In this document: one piece after another, positions 35,855 through 47,205 of the stretch | Layout of the letters: every line of letters begins with the position of its first letter | Position numbering within the stretch: the first letter of the stretch is position 1 | Assembly (NCBI GenBank): GCA_947568835.1 | Contig: OX387606.1 | Coordinates: forward strand, 12,028,001 to 12,092,000 | Reading direction: 5' to 3' | DNA length: 64,000 nucleotides | Source: Protonemura montana | Taxonomy: Eukaryota; Arthropoda; Insecta; Plecoptera; Nemouridae | The notes under the pieces: generated by a model | The model's input: the letters and a program-made list of their open reading frames with translations, nothing else | Database searches by the model: none | What the model was told of the DNA's origin: nothing | Position numbers and translations under genes: made by a program

Positions 35855-36799
35855 TCAATGACACGCCTCAGTTTTGGAAGACTGGAAAGAGTTCAGGCTC
35901 TCATCTGAATCATACTCATCATCAAAGCTCTCATCAGCTTTAGTCTGAATTGCCTCGAACCGCTTTCGTAGAATCGCAGCTAGGCACCCTCCTGGCGAAT
36001 TAGGATCTGTTTGACGTTTGATTGGTCCTCCTCCAGGGGAACTAAAAATTACACATCAGTTAGAAAATAATTCCCATATAAAGACTTGGTAACTTAATAA
36101 TAAAAACTATATGACCTCTCACCGTTCGACATGACGCAGTTTAATTTTTTTCAAATCTTTCAAAACCTCTCCCATACATGGTCTTGATGGAGTATTGTTT
36201 TCTTTCATCTGATTCAAGTTTACTTTAGAAATAACCAACTTGTTTGAGGTAGGGAATAATCCAGGAAGTGGTGGCGGTGGAGGTGGCGGGGGGAATGCGG
36301 CAGACATTCCACCATGTTCCAAGGGTTTAGCAGGAATGAGATGTGATGGTTGAATAAAATCATTGCGATCAGAGACAACGGCAGAAGTTGTTGCATTTTG
36401 GACCATGAGAATTTTGTTAACAAGGTCCTCTAACAATTGAACTTTTTGCTGCAGACTAATTATCTCATCTCCCTGATAATTTTGCATCATTGGTGAATTT
36501 TCCTGTGTCCTCTGGTAGACATCTAGTAAAAAATCTGGTTTAGGTAATGATATAATGGGCATGGTTTTCACAGCAGTGGGGCTTTGGTCCAGGTCAAGTC
36601 GTTTTTTCATCAAGCTAGCTACAAATGATTCGCGTATTTTAAGAGGAATTCTCATCCTTGGAGGAGCCTTCAGTGGCAATGCCGAACCAATACGACGTAT
36701 GAGACTCCGTTTATACCCGTGGAGGCGGGCTTCCTCTGTTGTGTAGACTCGGAAGTAGTTGCAGAGAAAGCTTATCAAATCATTGATGAATTCAGCCAT
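35855..36799 (-). CDS. Mitochondrial fission regulator family protein (MTFR1/MTFR2-like)
   Basis: The coding sequence joins 36799-36123 and 36041-35855, 287 aa in all. The 81-bp intron (36122-36042) has a GTGAGA donor and a TTTTTAG acceptor and interrupts an arginine codon. MTFR1/MTFR2/MTFR1L proteins act at mitochondria and promote fission or regulate its morphology in animals. The order of parts matches the family: an N-terminal basic segment (GYKRSLIRRIGSALPL, residues 28-43, as in vertebrate SRSIVRKIGTNL), a coiled coil at about 112-137 (EIISLQQKVQLLEDLVNKIL), a poly-proline run at 170-179, a C-terminal helix MGEVLKDLKKIKLRHVER at 209-226, and after the intron a DPN.PGGCLAAILRKRF segment like the DPAALIAEALKKKF of MTFR1. 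The acidic tail is DDEYDSDES. The start ATG follows a likely 5'UTR acceptor (TTTATAG at about 36809). It appears intact. Assignment to one paralog is not possible; a single ancestral insect gene is likely. Confidence 0.9.
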
Positions 36800-36809
36800 T
36801 ATGCAATCC

Positions 36810-37180
36810 TATAAATAACAACACAATAGTTTACCACAAACAAATGTTCATCAAAATTCTAATTTCTATTATGATTCTATGCTAGGTGTGTACAACCACA
36901 ATCAATGAGTTGGATGCATCTGTCTGCAGTTTAGATTAGAATCTAATAACAAAAACTTAAAAACCTAAGATGGATAAATAAAGACTTCATGTATGTCATT
37001 CAGAAACATTCTCACCTAATAAATGAACATTTACGGAGATATACCTACACGCTAACTTTTATTTAACCTCATGCATCGCGACCGTGAATACAAACAAAGA
37101 TGGTGGTCCCCGCGATATTTCAAACGCCAACTAGCGGCATATTCAGATTGAACATGGCGGATATGTCAGTAGCATTAAAA
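36810..37180 (-). promoter_or_regulatory. 5' region and probable promoter of the MTFR-family gene
   Basis: Upstream of the MTFR start, a less A/T-rich block at 37070-37165 contains TCGCGA (37076-37081), a CCGCTAGTTGGCG segment, and CGCCATGTT/CACCATCTTTG motifs on the minus strand that resemble YY1-type GATGG/ATGGCGG sites common near housekeeping gene starts. An intron in the 5'UTR is likely, since a TTTATAG acceptor precedes the start codon. The exact transcription start is unknown. Confidence 0.4.
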
Positions 37181-37199
37181 ATGGTACAATCCAAAGACA

Positions 37200-38380
37200 A
37201 TCAGTCGTTTTATTTTTATGACCAGATAAATGTGCGAAACAGCATATTAGATCGACTGTGTCTATTAAAGATAATCGTGCCCAACTCAAAAAATCTTGTA
37301 CAATGACAAGAACATACAGAGATAACTTTAAGTAAAGGACAATTGCGGCCGGATTTTCTGAAGTGGTTCAATGATATCCAATTGTATTTTATTGCATTGT
37401 AATTGCATTGTATTTTATGTACCCTGACTGTCAAAATAACTGTATCTAGTTCAACCATTGACCATTGATTTCTTGGTTACTTGAGTAACTAAACCGGCTG
37501 AAAATACCGAACGAAAAACTGACCCAAATCAAAAATCTTGTAAAATATTAAGAACATACAGAGGGACCTGTAGGTAAAATTTTAAAGGAATATTTGGGCA
37601 GGCGTTTCTGATTTAAACTGAAACAGCAAGTGAAATTATTACCGATCTGTGGATCCAACTGTTTCATTTTTTAGTTTCCTTATTTCCAGCCTCAAGGCGC
37701 TCTCAATGCCAGCAAACGACAAAACAGTGAGTTATTTTGCACAATCGTCGTAGACTGTTCCAATCAGCCATCAATAATATTCAATAGAGTACAAAAAAAA
37801 AAATTGGCAGTTTGTGAACCCATTAGACGAGTTTATCCACGACATCTAGCACAAACTCGCCAGAAACCTACACGAGCTCGGATTGCACCCTCTTGCGATG
37901 CTGAACAAGCCAGAGGTCATTTATTTAAAATTCTACTCATAAAAAAATATGAAATACAAAGCGAATTGTGATAGGAAATCTTCAGTTTTACAATCACCAC
38001 AACTCATAAAATTATTTTTTACTTTTTTTTTAGATAGTTATTGTCTATATTTATAGATTACTTCTTTTTTATTTTTTTTTTTTTAGATCTATACGAGATC
38101 TGCTTTTGAAAAGCCAATTCATAACAACGTGCCAAGCAAATTATGGCTCAACATGACCAGAAGTGAACCAAGGCTACATTGCCAAAGCTAGAGAGGTAGC
38201 AGACTCGTATAAGAAGAGTACCTTTACCCTAGAGAAAATAATACGCCTTTACCTTTGTGCCTATTTACCTATCTATCCGATATGTGTGTAGGCTTGTACT
38301 GACTTACATCTATCCACGCTGTAGGAGCGACGTCTTGATGACGCAGGTAGGAGATCGGATTCCGTCCTTCCACGTTCAGC
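37200..38380. other. No gene recognised
   Basis: A short tandem echo is visible: AAAAATCTTGTACAATGACAAGAACATACAGAG-like at 37290-37325 and AAAAATCTTGTAAAATATTAAGAACATACAGAG-like at 37529-37563, suggesting a diverged duplication with about 240 bp spacing. No exon was recognised. Confidence 0.45.
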
Positions 38381-38384
38381 AACC

Positions 38385-39420
38385 AACAATTAGATCACAG
38401 ACAGCGTTTCATCCAAACCAAGGCTGAGTGGAAACTGCAAGGAATGAAAGAATGCAGATTAGTTGAGCTATTTTACTGGCTCCCGCTATGCAATCACAAT
38501 GATTTTGAGCTGAAATGAGCACAGGTATTTGTTATGCGATGCCGATAGCCATGACAGTTGGGAGACTGGGCTTCGATTCTACAATTAAGAATTCATTCTT
38601 GAGAGTGAAGTTGTGTTGCTAACAGCTGACTTCAGCTGACTTCATCATTTTTAATGACAAACTAAGTTTTGGTTAGGGCAGGTTGCATTTCTTACATGCA
38701 GTTTAAAAGTAGATTTGTAAAAAACTTGTCTGTAGGTTTTTGACTGGTAAGTTCCATCGTAGGTATGATTCTCTTGTAGGATCGAATTCGTAACCTTTCC
38801 TGGTTGTCTTTTTCCGTGATTGTGGGCAAAACTGCTGACTCAGACAAAACAAGTGACATGTCAGTCACAATTTCCAGCAGTTTGCGAGGCTACCGGGGCA
38901 GGCAGGTGTGAAATTTAAACAAGCAAATAACAATGACTAGACTCATTCAATATAGCAAAAAGGGAAAAGAATTGATTCCCAAAGCATATTTATTGCAGAA
39001 ATGCCAATCTTGACTTGCAGTTGTCAGAAGAGCAATGTGTCAACTAGCGATCGGATCGCAGACAGCCAAGGCATCCAAACCAAGGCTTAGTAGAAACCTG
39101 CATGGAATAAAAGAGTGAGGATTAGTAGACAGATTCCACTGGCTTCCGCTATACAGTCACAATGATTTTGAGTTGAAATGAGCGCAAGAATTTGTTATGC
39201 GAAAGCCATGACAGCTGAACGACTGGGGTTTGATTCCATAATTGAAACGTTAACTTAAAAATAAAGTGTTGGTTATAGTAGGTTGCAATTGTCCATGCAG
39301 TTTTACAGTAAAGTGACGTAGGTTTCTGGCTGACATGATCCATTGTAGGGATGATTCTCTTGTAGGAGAGTTGTCATATCGCTCTGGCTCCTTGTGGCCT
39401 TCGTCAACATTTTCCTTGAT
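38385..39420. repeat. Direct repeat pair of ~400 bp
   Basis: Unit 1 (about 38393-38800) and unit 2 (about 39048-39385) share collinear blocks: ATC.CAGACAGC, CATCCAAACCAAGGCT.AGT, CACAATGATTTTGAG.TGAAA, TTTGTTATGCGA, AGCCATGACAG, GACTGGG.TTNGATTC and GATTCTCTTGTAGGA. A GGTTTGATTCC box-B-like motif occurs in the repeated unit, so a tRNA-related SINE origin is possible but not shown. No protein coding is supported. Confidence 0.7.
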
Positions 39421-39989
39421 TGACTTCGGCTGGTTTAAAACATCCTTAATGACGTCATGCTCTCTGACGGGTTTGTATCAGCTCCAAACGAGTGCACTCC
39501 CGCCAGAACACGTGATCACCCTAAACTGCACCGAAGCGATAAATACGAATTAGGGCGAGAATGTTCTTGAGGGTTATCACAAAACATTAGCCTCATCATT
39601 GACAGTGGTTCCTTTTTCATCTAACTCTTTGCACTATATTGTAAGATGTTATTCTCCACTTAGGAAGTCATGTTAAGACCGAAACAGGGAAACCTCGATA
39701 GTACGTTTTGTAGCAAGTCTTTGAAACGCTTCATATATAATGTGCACGAAACATTTGATAGCAACGTTGACATTTCGAAGCTTCAGCTGGAGGAAAAGTT
39801 GCAATCAAATACTTGGTTGTTTTAATCGGTGTGTTCGTTTTTCACACACCAACAACTTTTTCCCCGCTCCAACAATATATGCGATGGGAGGAACATACCT
39901 GGTAATGTTTGGTAGGCAGCGATGCTTACAGCTACAAGTCTAAAGACTCTAACGCGTAGCTTGTAACCTGAAGTCTGTGGCCTCAGCTT

Positions 39990-40235
39990 CACGGCTGTAG
40001 CCTGAAGTTTGGAGCTTGTAGTTTGGAGCTTGACTCCAGACTCAAGTATGAAAATGAAGAGAAAGAGAAAGAAGATGATGTCAGACTAAACGCGATTGAA
40101 AAAATCTTTCAGCGTGTGGTGAAGTTGCAAAATCTCATCAGATCAGAACGGGATGCAATGCGAATACTTACATATGTTCCTGAAGTACCTGAATACCTAT
40201 TCCTTTGGCAGAAAGGTGGATTTATGGTTAATTGA
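39990..40235 (+). CDS. Candidate terminal exon of an unknown gene
   Basis: From a possible acceptor (GACTCCAG, ending 40040) an open frame runs to TGA at 40233-40235. An AATAAA lies at once downstream (about 40240-40245). The frame encodes roughly 64 residues that look protein-like: an acidic/basic helix with coiled-coil character (ENEEKEKEDDVRLNAIEKIF, then VVKLQNLIRSERDAMRIL), then a VPEVPEYLFLW segment. I recognise no family. Upstream exons were not found, and the preceding 39965-40030 is a GCTTGTAG-type short tandem. It could be a real last exon, a processed pseudogene fragment, or chance. Confidence 0.3.
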   Translation, partial: HGCSLKFGACSLELDSRLKYENEEKEKEDDVRLNAIEKIFQRVVKLQNLIRSERDAMRILTYVPEVPEYLFLWQKGGFMVN

Positions 40236-40249
40236 AAAATAAACGGTGA

Positions 40250-41215
40250 GTATATGGCGTGTACCTGCGTAAATCCACGACTACACCACCAAGTATGAGT
40301 GTGTTGGCGAGATGAGTTGGAATAGTTTAGGGTAGCTTCAGACAAAAAGGTGTAGGGAAAATAAAATGAGGGTGGATGTGCATGCAAGCTAGAATTTTGA
40401 GAATTGAGATAAGGAAAGTGGGGGTATCGGGACAGTTATCTGCTTTGTACAGTAGTTGTTTTTTGGAAAAGGAATATATGTTTTACCTGAAGGGCAGTAC
40501 TCCAGAAGAGGAAACCACCATAGAGATAGGAATGTAGACAGGCATTGTACTAATTTAAGGATGTGGGGGCTGACAAGTCGTTTTATCGGTGGATTACGAA
40601 ACACACACTGTACATTTTGGTCATTGTATGTTTGATGGGTGGTGTCCAGTCCAGGTTAATGGTGATGTAGAGCTCTAGGAATTTAGTTGTATGGCAATTT
40701 TTAGTAACTATGTGGTGGGCGAATTTTATGAGGAGTGAGGTATGTAGTGCCCAAGAAGAACTTCCAGTTTCTCCAATTTAGATGGATGGATTGCTAGTTT
40801 GTTGTTGAGACATATTTCATACCACAACCTCAAGGTAACTAAAAAAATATTACTTTTACAAAATTTGCGTTAACTTTTTGTTATTCGGCGTAAATTCTTT
40901 GCCTGGTCTCGACATTTCAATTTTGCACCACGTCTGAAGATCCTGAATTCCGAGCTATGGCGGAAATTACCGAACAACACGCCCACTTTTTGGAATGTGT
41001 GGATTTTTCAAAACAGTATAGGTACAAATAAATCCATCAATGAAATCCTAGAAAAAGTTACTGAATTTAAAATTAAAATTAAATGCAACTACAACCAATG
41101 AATCGGGATTGAAATGCATAAAAAAATGTTTTGAGTTCAAGTGAAATCTCGGTTAAATTGCTAGCATCTCATTTAAATTGCTAGCAATGAAAGGATAATT
41201 GTATAAATTACCTCT
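40250..41215. other. No gene recognised
   Basis: A/T-rich DNA. A short direct duplication TAAATTGCTAGCA lies near 41154-41187. Nothing else is supported. Confidence 0.4.
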
Positions 41216-41282
41216 CAAAAACTGGTGCCCAATTAGGGACTTGAACTCCGATCTCTACCTATCGTGGGTGTTGCTCTAACAA
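41210..41282 (-). repeat. Solo decayed tRNA-like SINE head
   Basis: Read on the minus strand: GTTAGAGCAACACCCACGAT, then AGGTAGAGATCGGAGTTCAA, then GTCCCTAATTGGGCACCA. This is the same tRNA-like unit as at 33.5 and 54.9 kb, but the D-arm start is missing and box B is mutated (GAGTTCAAGTCC). It has no inverted partner. It lies about 700 bp upstream of the CPxC-protein gene. Confidence 0.75.
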
Positions 41283-42014
41283 AAATCTTTCATATTGCTT
41301 TCTAGTCACAAGACAAACATGGAGTTGGGAGTTGCCCACGGTGAAAGAGCTCAAATTCATCAGATCATATGAATTTCAACAGACACTATAATTTATTTGT
41401 TCAATTTTATTATTGAATCCAGGAAGATAGGTACCGTAAATACTATTCAGCCTTAGCTTCAAATAATTTAAAAAAAAATTGTCCTTTGAAATGTATGTTT
41501 TTATTACTTGTTCTTGGTAAAAATGAGCCAAAAGTGTAAAACCAGGTAGAAAACTGAAGCTAGGAAGGTGAGAAAAGTAGAGGATCAAATCCGAATGTAA
41601 GATTTATACAAAACTACCCGATGTCTACAGGGATATGAGTTTTCGTATTCTGTATACATTTCACATTTCTTTGCTAGACAATTTCCCTGCAGTTGAAAAC
41701 TGAATAACCAGCAGTGAAAAATAAATTTCAGTCCACGTAGTTATCAGCAGACTGAACAGTCATGGCCCAGTTTGATAGGTGGTCCAAATTTGCTCCAAAT
41801 TTCAGCGAGAAACTCAAAAGTTACATTTCTCACTCTATTCGATTTACTGAATATAGTTTAGACCGAATATCTTATTTTTGACTCTGGAAATAAGACCTAT
41901 CCAAAGAACATCGGTTTCGTATACTCTTTCGCGATGGTAAACACCATCACTTGTCTCGTGAAAAATACTCGCTTGGCCACCTCCATTCTCAGCACTTTAT
42001 TTTGATACAAGTTA

Positions 42015-42889
42015 TGTTTCCCAAGATAACTGCTTTACTAGTTACAATAGGTTTACAAATATGTGCATCGTTGTGGGACCAGGCCTTCGCTATAGCCGAC
42101 GCGGGAAATATAGGAAGCATTATCATAGAACAGAAAGAAAGTGGTGCTATCGAGGCTAACGGCCGTCCAAGTTATTCCGCCCCTGTCTCTGGAGAAAGAA
42201 GCGAGTTTATTAAGAGAGAAGATCTGAGCCAAGATGATTCTATCGCTCTACACGGCGACAACAATCGCGAATCAAGTGCACACGGACGGCATAAGCGATG
42301 CCAAGAAAAAAACGAAGCTTGTCCATCTTGTACAACGCCCAAAGGGGGAAAGCATCGCAGAGAAGAAGAAAACTCGGAAAATCTATGTCCGAATTCGATA
42401 AAAAACGGAGAATTATGCGGAAACGATGACGTCCATAATGTTTGCCCGTCATGTCCTACACCTAAGGAAAAAAAATCGAATCAACGAAGCGATGAAAACA
42501 TGTGTCCAACGTGTTTGGCACCAGCTGCAAGAAATGAAAATGTTTGTCCCACTGGATCACCACTAGAGAATAAAGGTCAGCAATATGTTAAAAATGAAAT
42601 CCAAAGTATGAACTTAGCAGACCCAGTCGCAGAAATAAATGGCGCTAAAGACTCGCTAAAGCGGGGTTTGACTGGCCAAAATGTTTGCCCGACCTGTGCG
42701 ACTCATCTTGAGGATGACTTCGCAGTATGTCCATCCTGTTTAGCAGCTTCAACTCTTACAAGACTGAAAAGAGAGACCCGCAGGGCAGTGCATTTTGGGC
42801 GTCATCAAAAACCTCTCGACCACCATAACGTACACAAACGTCTGAATAGAAAGAGCCACAAATATCGTCGTTCGCCGCTACCACTTTGA
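42015..42889 (+). CDS. Secreted CPxC-repeat protein, unknown family
   Basis: A single coding exon of 291 aa. I chose the ATG at 42015 because it opens a signal-peptide-like stretch (hydrophobic ITALLVTIGLQICASLW, residues 5-21); the frame is open further upstream, but only with a non-ATG start. A TTCTCAG acceptor at about 41989-41995 may mark a 5'UTR intron. The mature part carries seven degenerate motifs: CPSC 103, CPNS 125, CPSC 144, CPTC 164, CPTG 178, CPTC 225, CPSC 239, often preceded by N-V/M and followed by a T/A-P. Linkers are hydrophilic and rich in K, E, N. Dibasic sites (RHKR 92-95, KR 216-217, LKRE 251-254) could be processed by furin-like enzymes. The tail from about 250 is basic and histidine-rich. 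CxxC pairs can bind zinc or be redox-active, but no function is established. BLOC1S4 follows on the same strand after 361 bp. The end of this gene is duplicated at 46278. Confidence 0.75.
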
Positions 42890-43250
42890 AGCTTGCGGCG
42901 TCCATCGTAGAGGAGTGAGCCAAAAACGAGGAGGCACGGATCAAGAAGTGTTACCTACCACCATCGGAGCTACCACCTTAGAGAAAAGAATGTGTCTACC
43001 ACCTTGCTAGCGGTCCAACGCTTGACATTCCGGCGATCATGTGTTAGTTTTCTACCTCCACGTGTATTATCTGAGAATCTCGAGTTCAAATCTGCCGCGG
43101 CGACACGTTTTCATCAATCCAATCCCATGCTCAAGGTTTCAGTCGTGTATACGAACTGCGATAGGGCGGCACTCGGCAGCTGTCACAATATATTGTTTTA
43201 AGAATTTCGTTAATAAACTCATTAAAATCACATATATCAAAAGCGCCGCT

Positions 43251-45740
43251 ATGATTGACGAAGTAGTGGACGATTATACACCGTATTTGAATGTGGAATT
43301 GAAGAGCATTGTGAGTATTTCACGATTTGTATTGAAGTTTGGTTGCGTTCTAGTGTAACGGTACATCAGCTGATAACGTTGTCAGCGGCTAGGCAGCTGT
43401 GCCAGGCATGTGCGCCCTCACTTGAGCTAGTCAAGTCGCTAGAGAAGTGATGGTAGGCCAATAGCACGCAGGTCGCGGTTTGATTGTAATTGTAATTGCT
43501 TATTGTCAAAAAATTCTTTCGAATATACAGACATTGATATAGATAATGTAATAGATAATGTATAAGCAGCTTACAATATAATGCAATTTGTTGTTTTTCA
43601 TGGTGTAGGTAATCAAAAACTGTTATCTTTGTAGGAAATAATATTCTAAATTATGAAGTTGAAACTGATGGTAGCCTGTGCCTAGATCCACATGAAATAA
43701 AACTTTAGTTTCTTAAATATGGAAATCAAAACAGTTGTAAGAATTTTAACATTTTCTATGGTAGGTGCCGAGTCTACCATCGACAGTTGATAAGTCGGAC
43801 ATCTCAGAGAATAGACACGAGACAAGCGGTGCAAATTGAAAGTAAACCCCATTCCTCCTCTCACGATTGGCTTCCAACAAGGGAAGAGGACCAATTTGCG
43901 TCCCTCACAAATGCGCTTGCCAAATCCAGAGAGTGGCACTAGATAGTTGAACCGCCCAGGAAAGGAAAGCGATTAAAAGTATGGACTAAGGGGAAATCCA
44001 AGGATGACAATAGTTTGATTTAAATTATTATTGGTCCTACTTTATAGGGTAAGCCAAAAATTCAAAGTGTGTATAGCAAATCCATGCAATGGTCTTTGCA
44101 AGCCCATGGTGTCTGGGCACAATTCGTATCGGAAAATGTTCTCGAGAACTATAAAGTACACATTTAGCATCTCAGATGAGAATTTTAGAAATTGAACATG
44201 CCTATCTTGCTAGGTTAGGACCAAAAACACATTTGTGATGTTAAGAGGGCCCACGAGTTTTGCCTTTCAGGCCTCTTGACTAGAAAAACCCAAGCACCCT
44301 GCATTGGCTGCTGCATCACGCCATGGGCTTCAAAAAGGCTCGCCATAACTGCGCTATAGCACAAGGAGATACGTCTCAATTGTCAGAGTTCCTGATCGTG
44401 ATTTATTGAGTTGTCTAGCCCAAATAGACTAGGTATACGCAATCTGGGATTTTTCTAGTACTTACATATGATTAATTTGCTATTGTTGGTAATATTTAAT
44501 AATTTTGTTGTTTAGCTCACAAGCGTGAAAGACAACATTGACTACATGCTAATGCGACTAGAAGAATACGAGAGAATTGTAGAAATGGTAAACCAAGTTT
44601 TTGTATTTTAATTAAGGACTAGTGCAACACCTGTGTATTTGTTTAACTAAAGCTATGCCATTTGACACTTTGATTCAGGTGCGTACTAGTGGCGACAAGT
44701 GTTTGAATGGAGCGATCCCTGAGATGCTGTCACAAAGGGAAGAGCTGAGGGTTTTATTTGGGAGGATCGACAATCTTGAGAAACTTGTGGCGCGAGTCAA
44801 ACAAAATGTTTCTACTGTCGAGGCCCAGATGGATCAAGCTGAGAACAAGCTTTGTCCAGCTGACAGAACGAAGAAATTAAAGAGTGTGTTCAAACCGTTA
44901 CTTTCAGTAAGTTTGTGAATATGCTATCAGGCCTTTTAATTCTGTTTTTATTTTTCTAGCTTTCCACAGAGTCAGGATCTTTATTGACTACGTATATGCT
45001 CATTGGTACTCAATGGTTTTTTACCATTATGGTTGTCATTAATTTTATGATCAATTATTTGTTCATTAATTAAAGTAATGAAAGCGAGAAATGTATTATT
45101 TTTTAATCCACGGGTAATAAGACATAAATAATCAAGTTTGCTTCTTGCTGCACAATTTTAATTGACTCTAAATAAAAATAAGAGGAAGCAAAAAATGAGC
45201 TGCACAATATAATATTTTAAATTTGTTTTACATATATTTTTATTTTACTGCAGTAGTTTGGAATATCCAGTGAGTAGTTCTACTTGGTGCCCGGATGATT
45301 TTGAGACCCTGAATTATATTGCTGACAGTTTTGATCTGCCAGAGATATGTTTTCAATATAACACATCTTAAAAAATCATGCCCGACATTTTATGTAGTTG
45401 AAATTTTTTGGTTCATTGTGAAAACTTCAGTACAGTACCTTAGAAGTAATTTTCAGTGTTAATGAGTATAGATCTATTGTACAAAATTTGATCAATAGCC
45501 TGCTGTTGAACGTTTAGTGCTCATACAATAAAGCATAACACACATGTGGTTGCATTAACTGTATTTTTGGGGACCAGTGATTAACTTTTGTCTTTACTAA
45601 CAAATTTATTTTGAAATTTCCAGAAAATAACCCGCCAAGGGACAGCAACTTTACAGGAAGCCTACTCGCCACCAGAATTATTTTGCACAGAAAATTTTTT
45701 CCGACCTCAAGAAGCAGAAACGACAAACGAACAAAAATGA
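43251..45740 (+). CDS. BLOC1S4: BLOC-1 complex subunit 4 (cappuccino homologue)
   Basis: Four coding exons, 43251-43310, 44516-44587, 44679-44906 and 45624-45740, all joined in phase 0 with GT..AG introns of 1205, 91 and 717 bp, giving 158 aa. BLOC-1 is a cytosolic eight-subunit, mostly helical complex acting on endosomes in biogenesis of lysosome-related organelles such as pigment granules. Family features seen: a helix LTSVKDNIDYMLMRLEEYER (exon 2, compare the vertebrate LDASLEDLLTRVDEF region), then PEMLSQREELRVLFGRIDNL and a coiled coil to about residue 103 (compare vertebrate MRRIYSRIDRLEAFV), and in the last exon EAYSPPELFCTENFFRP (compare the YEAPVLFRTEDYF region). It is shorter than the roughly 217-aa human protein because the N-terminal extension is missing. 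The gene looks intact. A partial copy follows at 47.4-47.75 kb. Confidence 0.88.
43385..43520 (-). repeat. Possible SINE/LINE tail in BLOC1S4 intron 1
   Basis: Read on the minus strand, about 43475-43512 reads GACAATAAGCAATTACAATT and continues with ACAATC. This resembles the 3' tail of the LINE fragment at 59.56-59.98 kb (GACAATTACAATTACAATAA). The upstream GGTCGCGGTTTGATT is box-B-like. A shared SINE/LINE tail is possible. Confidence 0.35.
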
Positions 45741-46277
45741 AAGCAAGAAACTGTGATGAAATTGATTTTTGCTATTTTTTTTATATAATATCTTATCTAG
45801 TTTTACTTTTAGATTATGTAACATAATCTTTCTCAGGCATTCCTGCATATAAACTTAACACAATATAACATCATCCCGATTGCTTCTTGGCCGAACCCCA
45901 CCTCCCATTTTCCATTCGGCTTTCTCTTCGTTTTACCCTTTAAATATTGTCTCACAATTATTAGAAAAATTACTTATCACCATAAAAACATCTCTTAGTA
46001 TATTGTGGAAGTATGGACTTAACAACAATGTAGGTATACAGAACATGACTCATTTCTCTTGAATCCAGTTTCAGCTGCATTACAAATTACCTGTAAACTT
46101 GAGAATGTGATTGAACAATGAGATTATGTAGGTAGGACATAATTCAAAACAGTGACCTGCGTATTATGAGAGTGTGACATGATACAAGTGTGTTTATGCT
46201 AAGAAATGGATCTTAACTGCAGACTGCACAGAAATAATCAACCTATTAGTTCTGGCATATGGGTCCGGCTACTAGTT

Positions 46278-46400
46278 TTGCAGGGCAGTGCATTTTGGTA
46301 GTCTTCAAAAACCTCTTAACCACCGCAATGTGCACAAACGTCAGAATAAAAACAGCTGCAAATATTGTTAGTCGCTACTACTTCAAAGCCGGCTACGTCA
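46278..46400 (+). pseudogene. Duplicated 3' end of the CPxC-protein gene
   Basis: This matches about 42778-42900, the C-terminal coding end of the CPxC gene (GCAGGGCAGTGCATTTTGG is shared exactly). Substitutions and a premature TAG after the CKYC-like segment disrupt it. No upstream part of the gene is present, so it cannot encode the protein. Similarity continues downstream into the spacer (46440-46510 versus 42930-43037). Confidence 0.85.
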
Positions 46401-46509
46401 CATCGTAGGGTGTTGATCTAATGGCGAGGAGGCACAGAACAATAAGTAACCTATCACCATCAATGCTACCACCTTGCTAGCAATGCAACGTTTGACATTG
46501 TGGCTATCT

Positions 46510-47205
46510 ACTTATAATAATAATACGCCTGTTAATCAGTATGTTTTCCGCAAAACTCTTTTCTTTAGACGTTTCTACAGTTTTATTCATTTTCTCTTGT
46601 AACTTTTATGGAATTTTTGGTCTTGGAATTTACGTTTTACAGTACTTCTTAGAGGTCTTAACGTCTGCGGGAAATTTTGGGCTGTTTTTCAGGAGGCATT
46701 TTGGTCATTGTTGGATTTCTCAACTTTTTTTGTTGCATAATTTGTTTACTTTTGTTTACTTTTGTTTTTTTGTCGTACTCAATAGATTGGATGATTTTAT
46801 CATTTGGGGCGCCAATGGGGGGAGGGGGCGGGGGAACCCAAAAAACTGAAATATTGTTCTCTTCTCTTGATCCTGTACCACAGATTTAATGTTATATCTC
46901 TGAAACTTGAAAGGCTTGCTGAAATGTATGTTTTGCAGTAGGTAGTTAGTGTTCCCACACACAGGGGGACATTTTGGGTAAAATGAAATAGTGCCTTTTG
47001 AGTAGTTTCTACAGTTTTTAAGATTGACGCTTTACAGTGCAGATTCAAGGTTTCGACGCTCGCGGGAAAATGTTTGGCACTTTTTGGAAATAAAATTTTT
47101 TTTACAAACTCATTTAGTGCAAAATAATTTCCCTGCGCGATATTTCCATGGGGTGTGCTGTATACGCCGCGGCCCAAGAGCGCCTAGGGGCAAAGCACCT
47201 AGTCA
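46510..47205. repeat. ~700-bp insertion inside the duplicated copy
   Basis: It is absent at the matching point of the original locus (near 43037-43047). Two diverged direct copies are visible inside it, about 46569-46690 and 47006-47085: GTTTCTACAGTTTT, then TTTTACAGT/CTTTACAGT, then CGTCTGCGGGAAATTTTGGG versus CGCTCGCGGGAAAATGTTTGG. Its origin is unknown; a mobile element with a tandem structure is possible. Confidence 0.5.

Noticed and set aside
37100..37306. 68-codon ORF divergent from MTFR
   Set aside because: It overlaps the likely MTFR promoter/5'UTR, has no family signature, and the upstream ATG context is part of a GATGG-type promoter motif.
41951..42014. Longer N-terminus for the CPxC protein
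   Set aside because: The extension would begin with a non-ATG codon and would bury the signal peptide. The ATG at 42015 gives a proper secretory start.
44937..45075. Alternative BLOC1S4 terminal exon after a TTTTTCTAG acceptor
   Set aside because: An open frame with a hydrophobic segment follows, but the exon at 45624 has family-specific residues (EAYSPPELF..ENFFRP) and fits the phase, so it is the better choice.
46800..47177. 125-codon minus-strand ORF
   Set aside because: It lies in the copy-specific insertion, is antisense to the duplicated locus, shows no family signature, and its end runs over a G-rich low-complexity segment.
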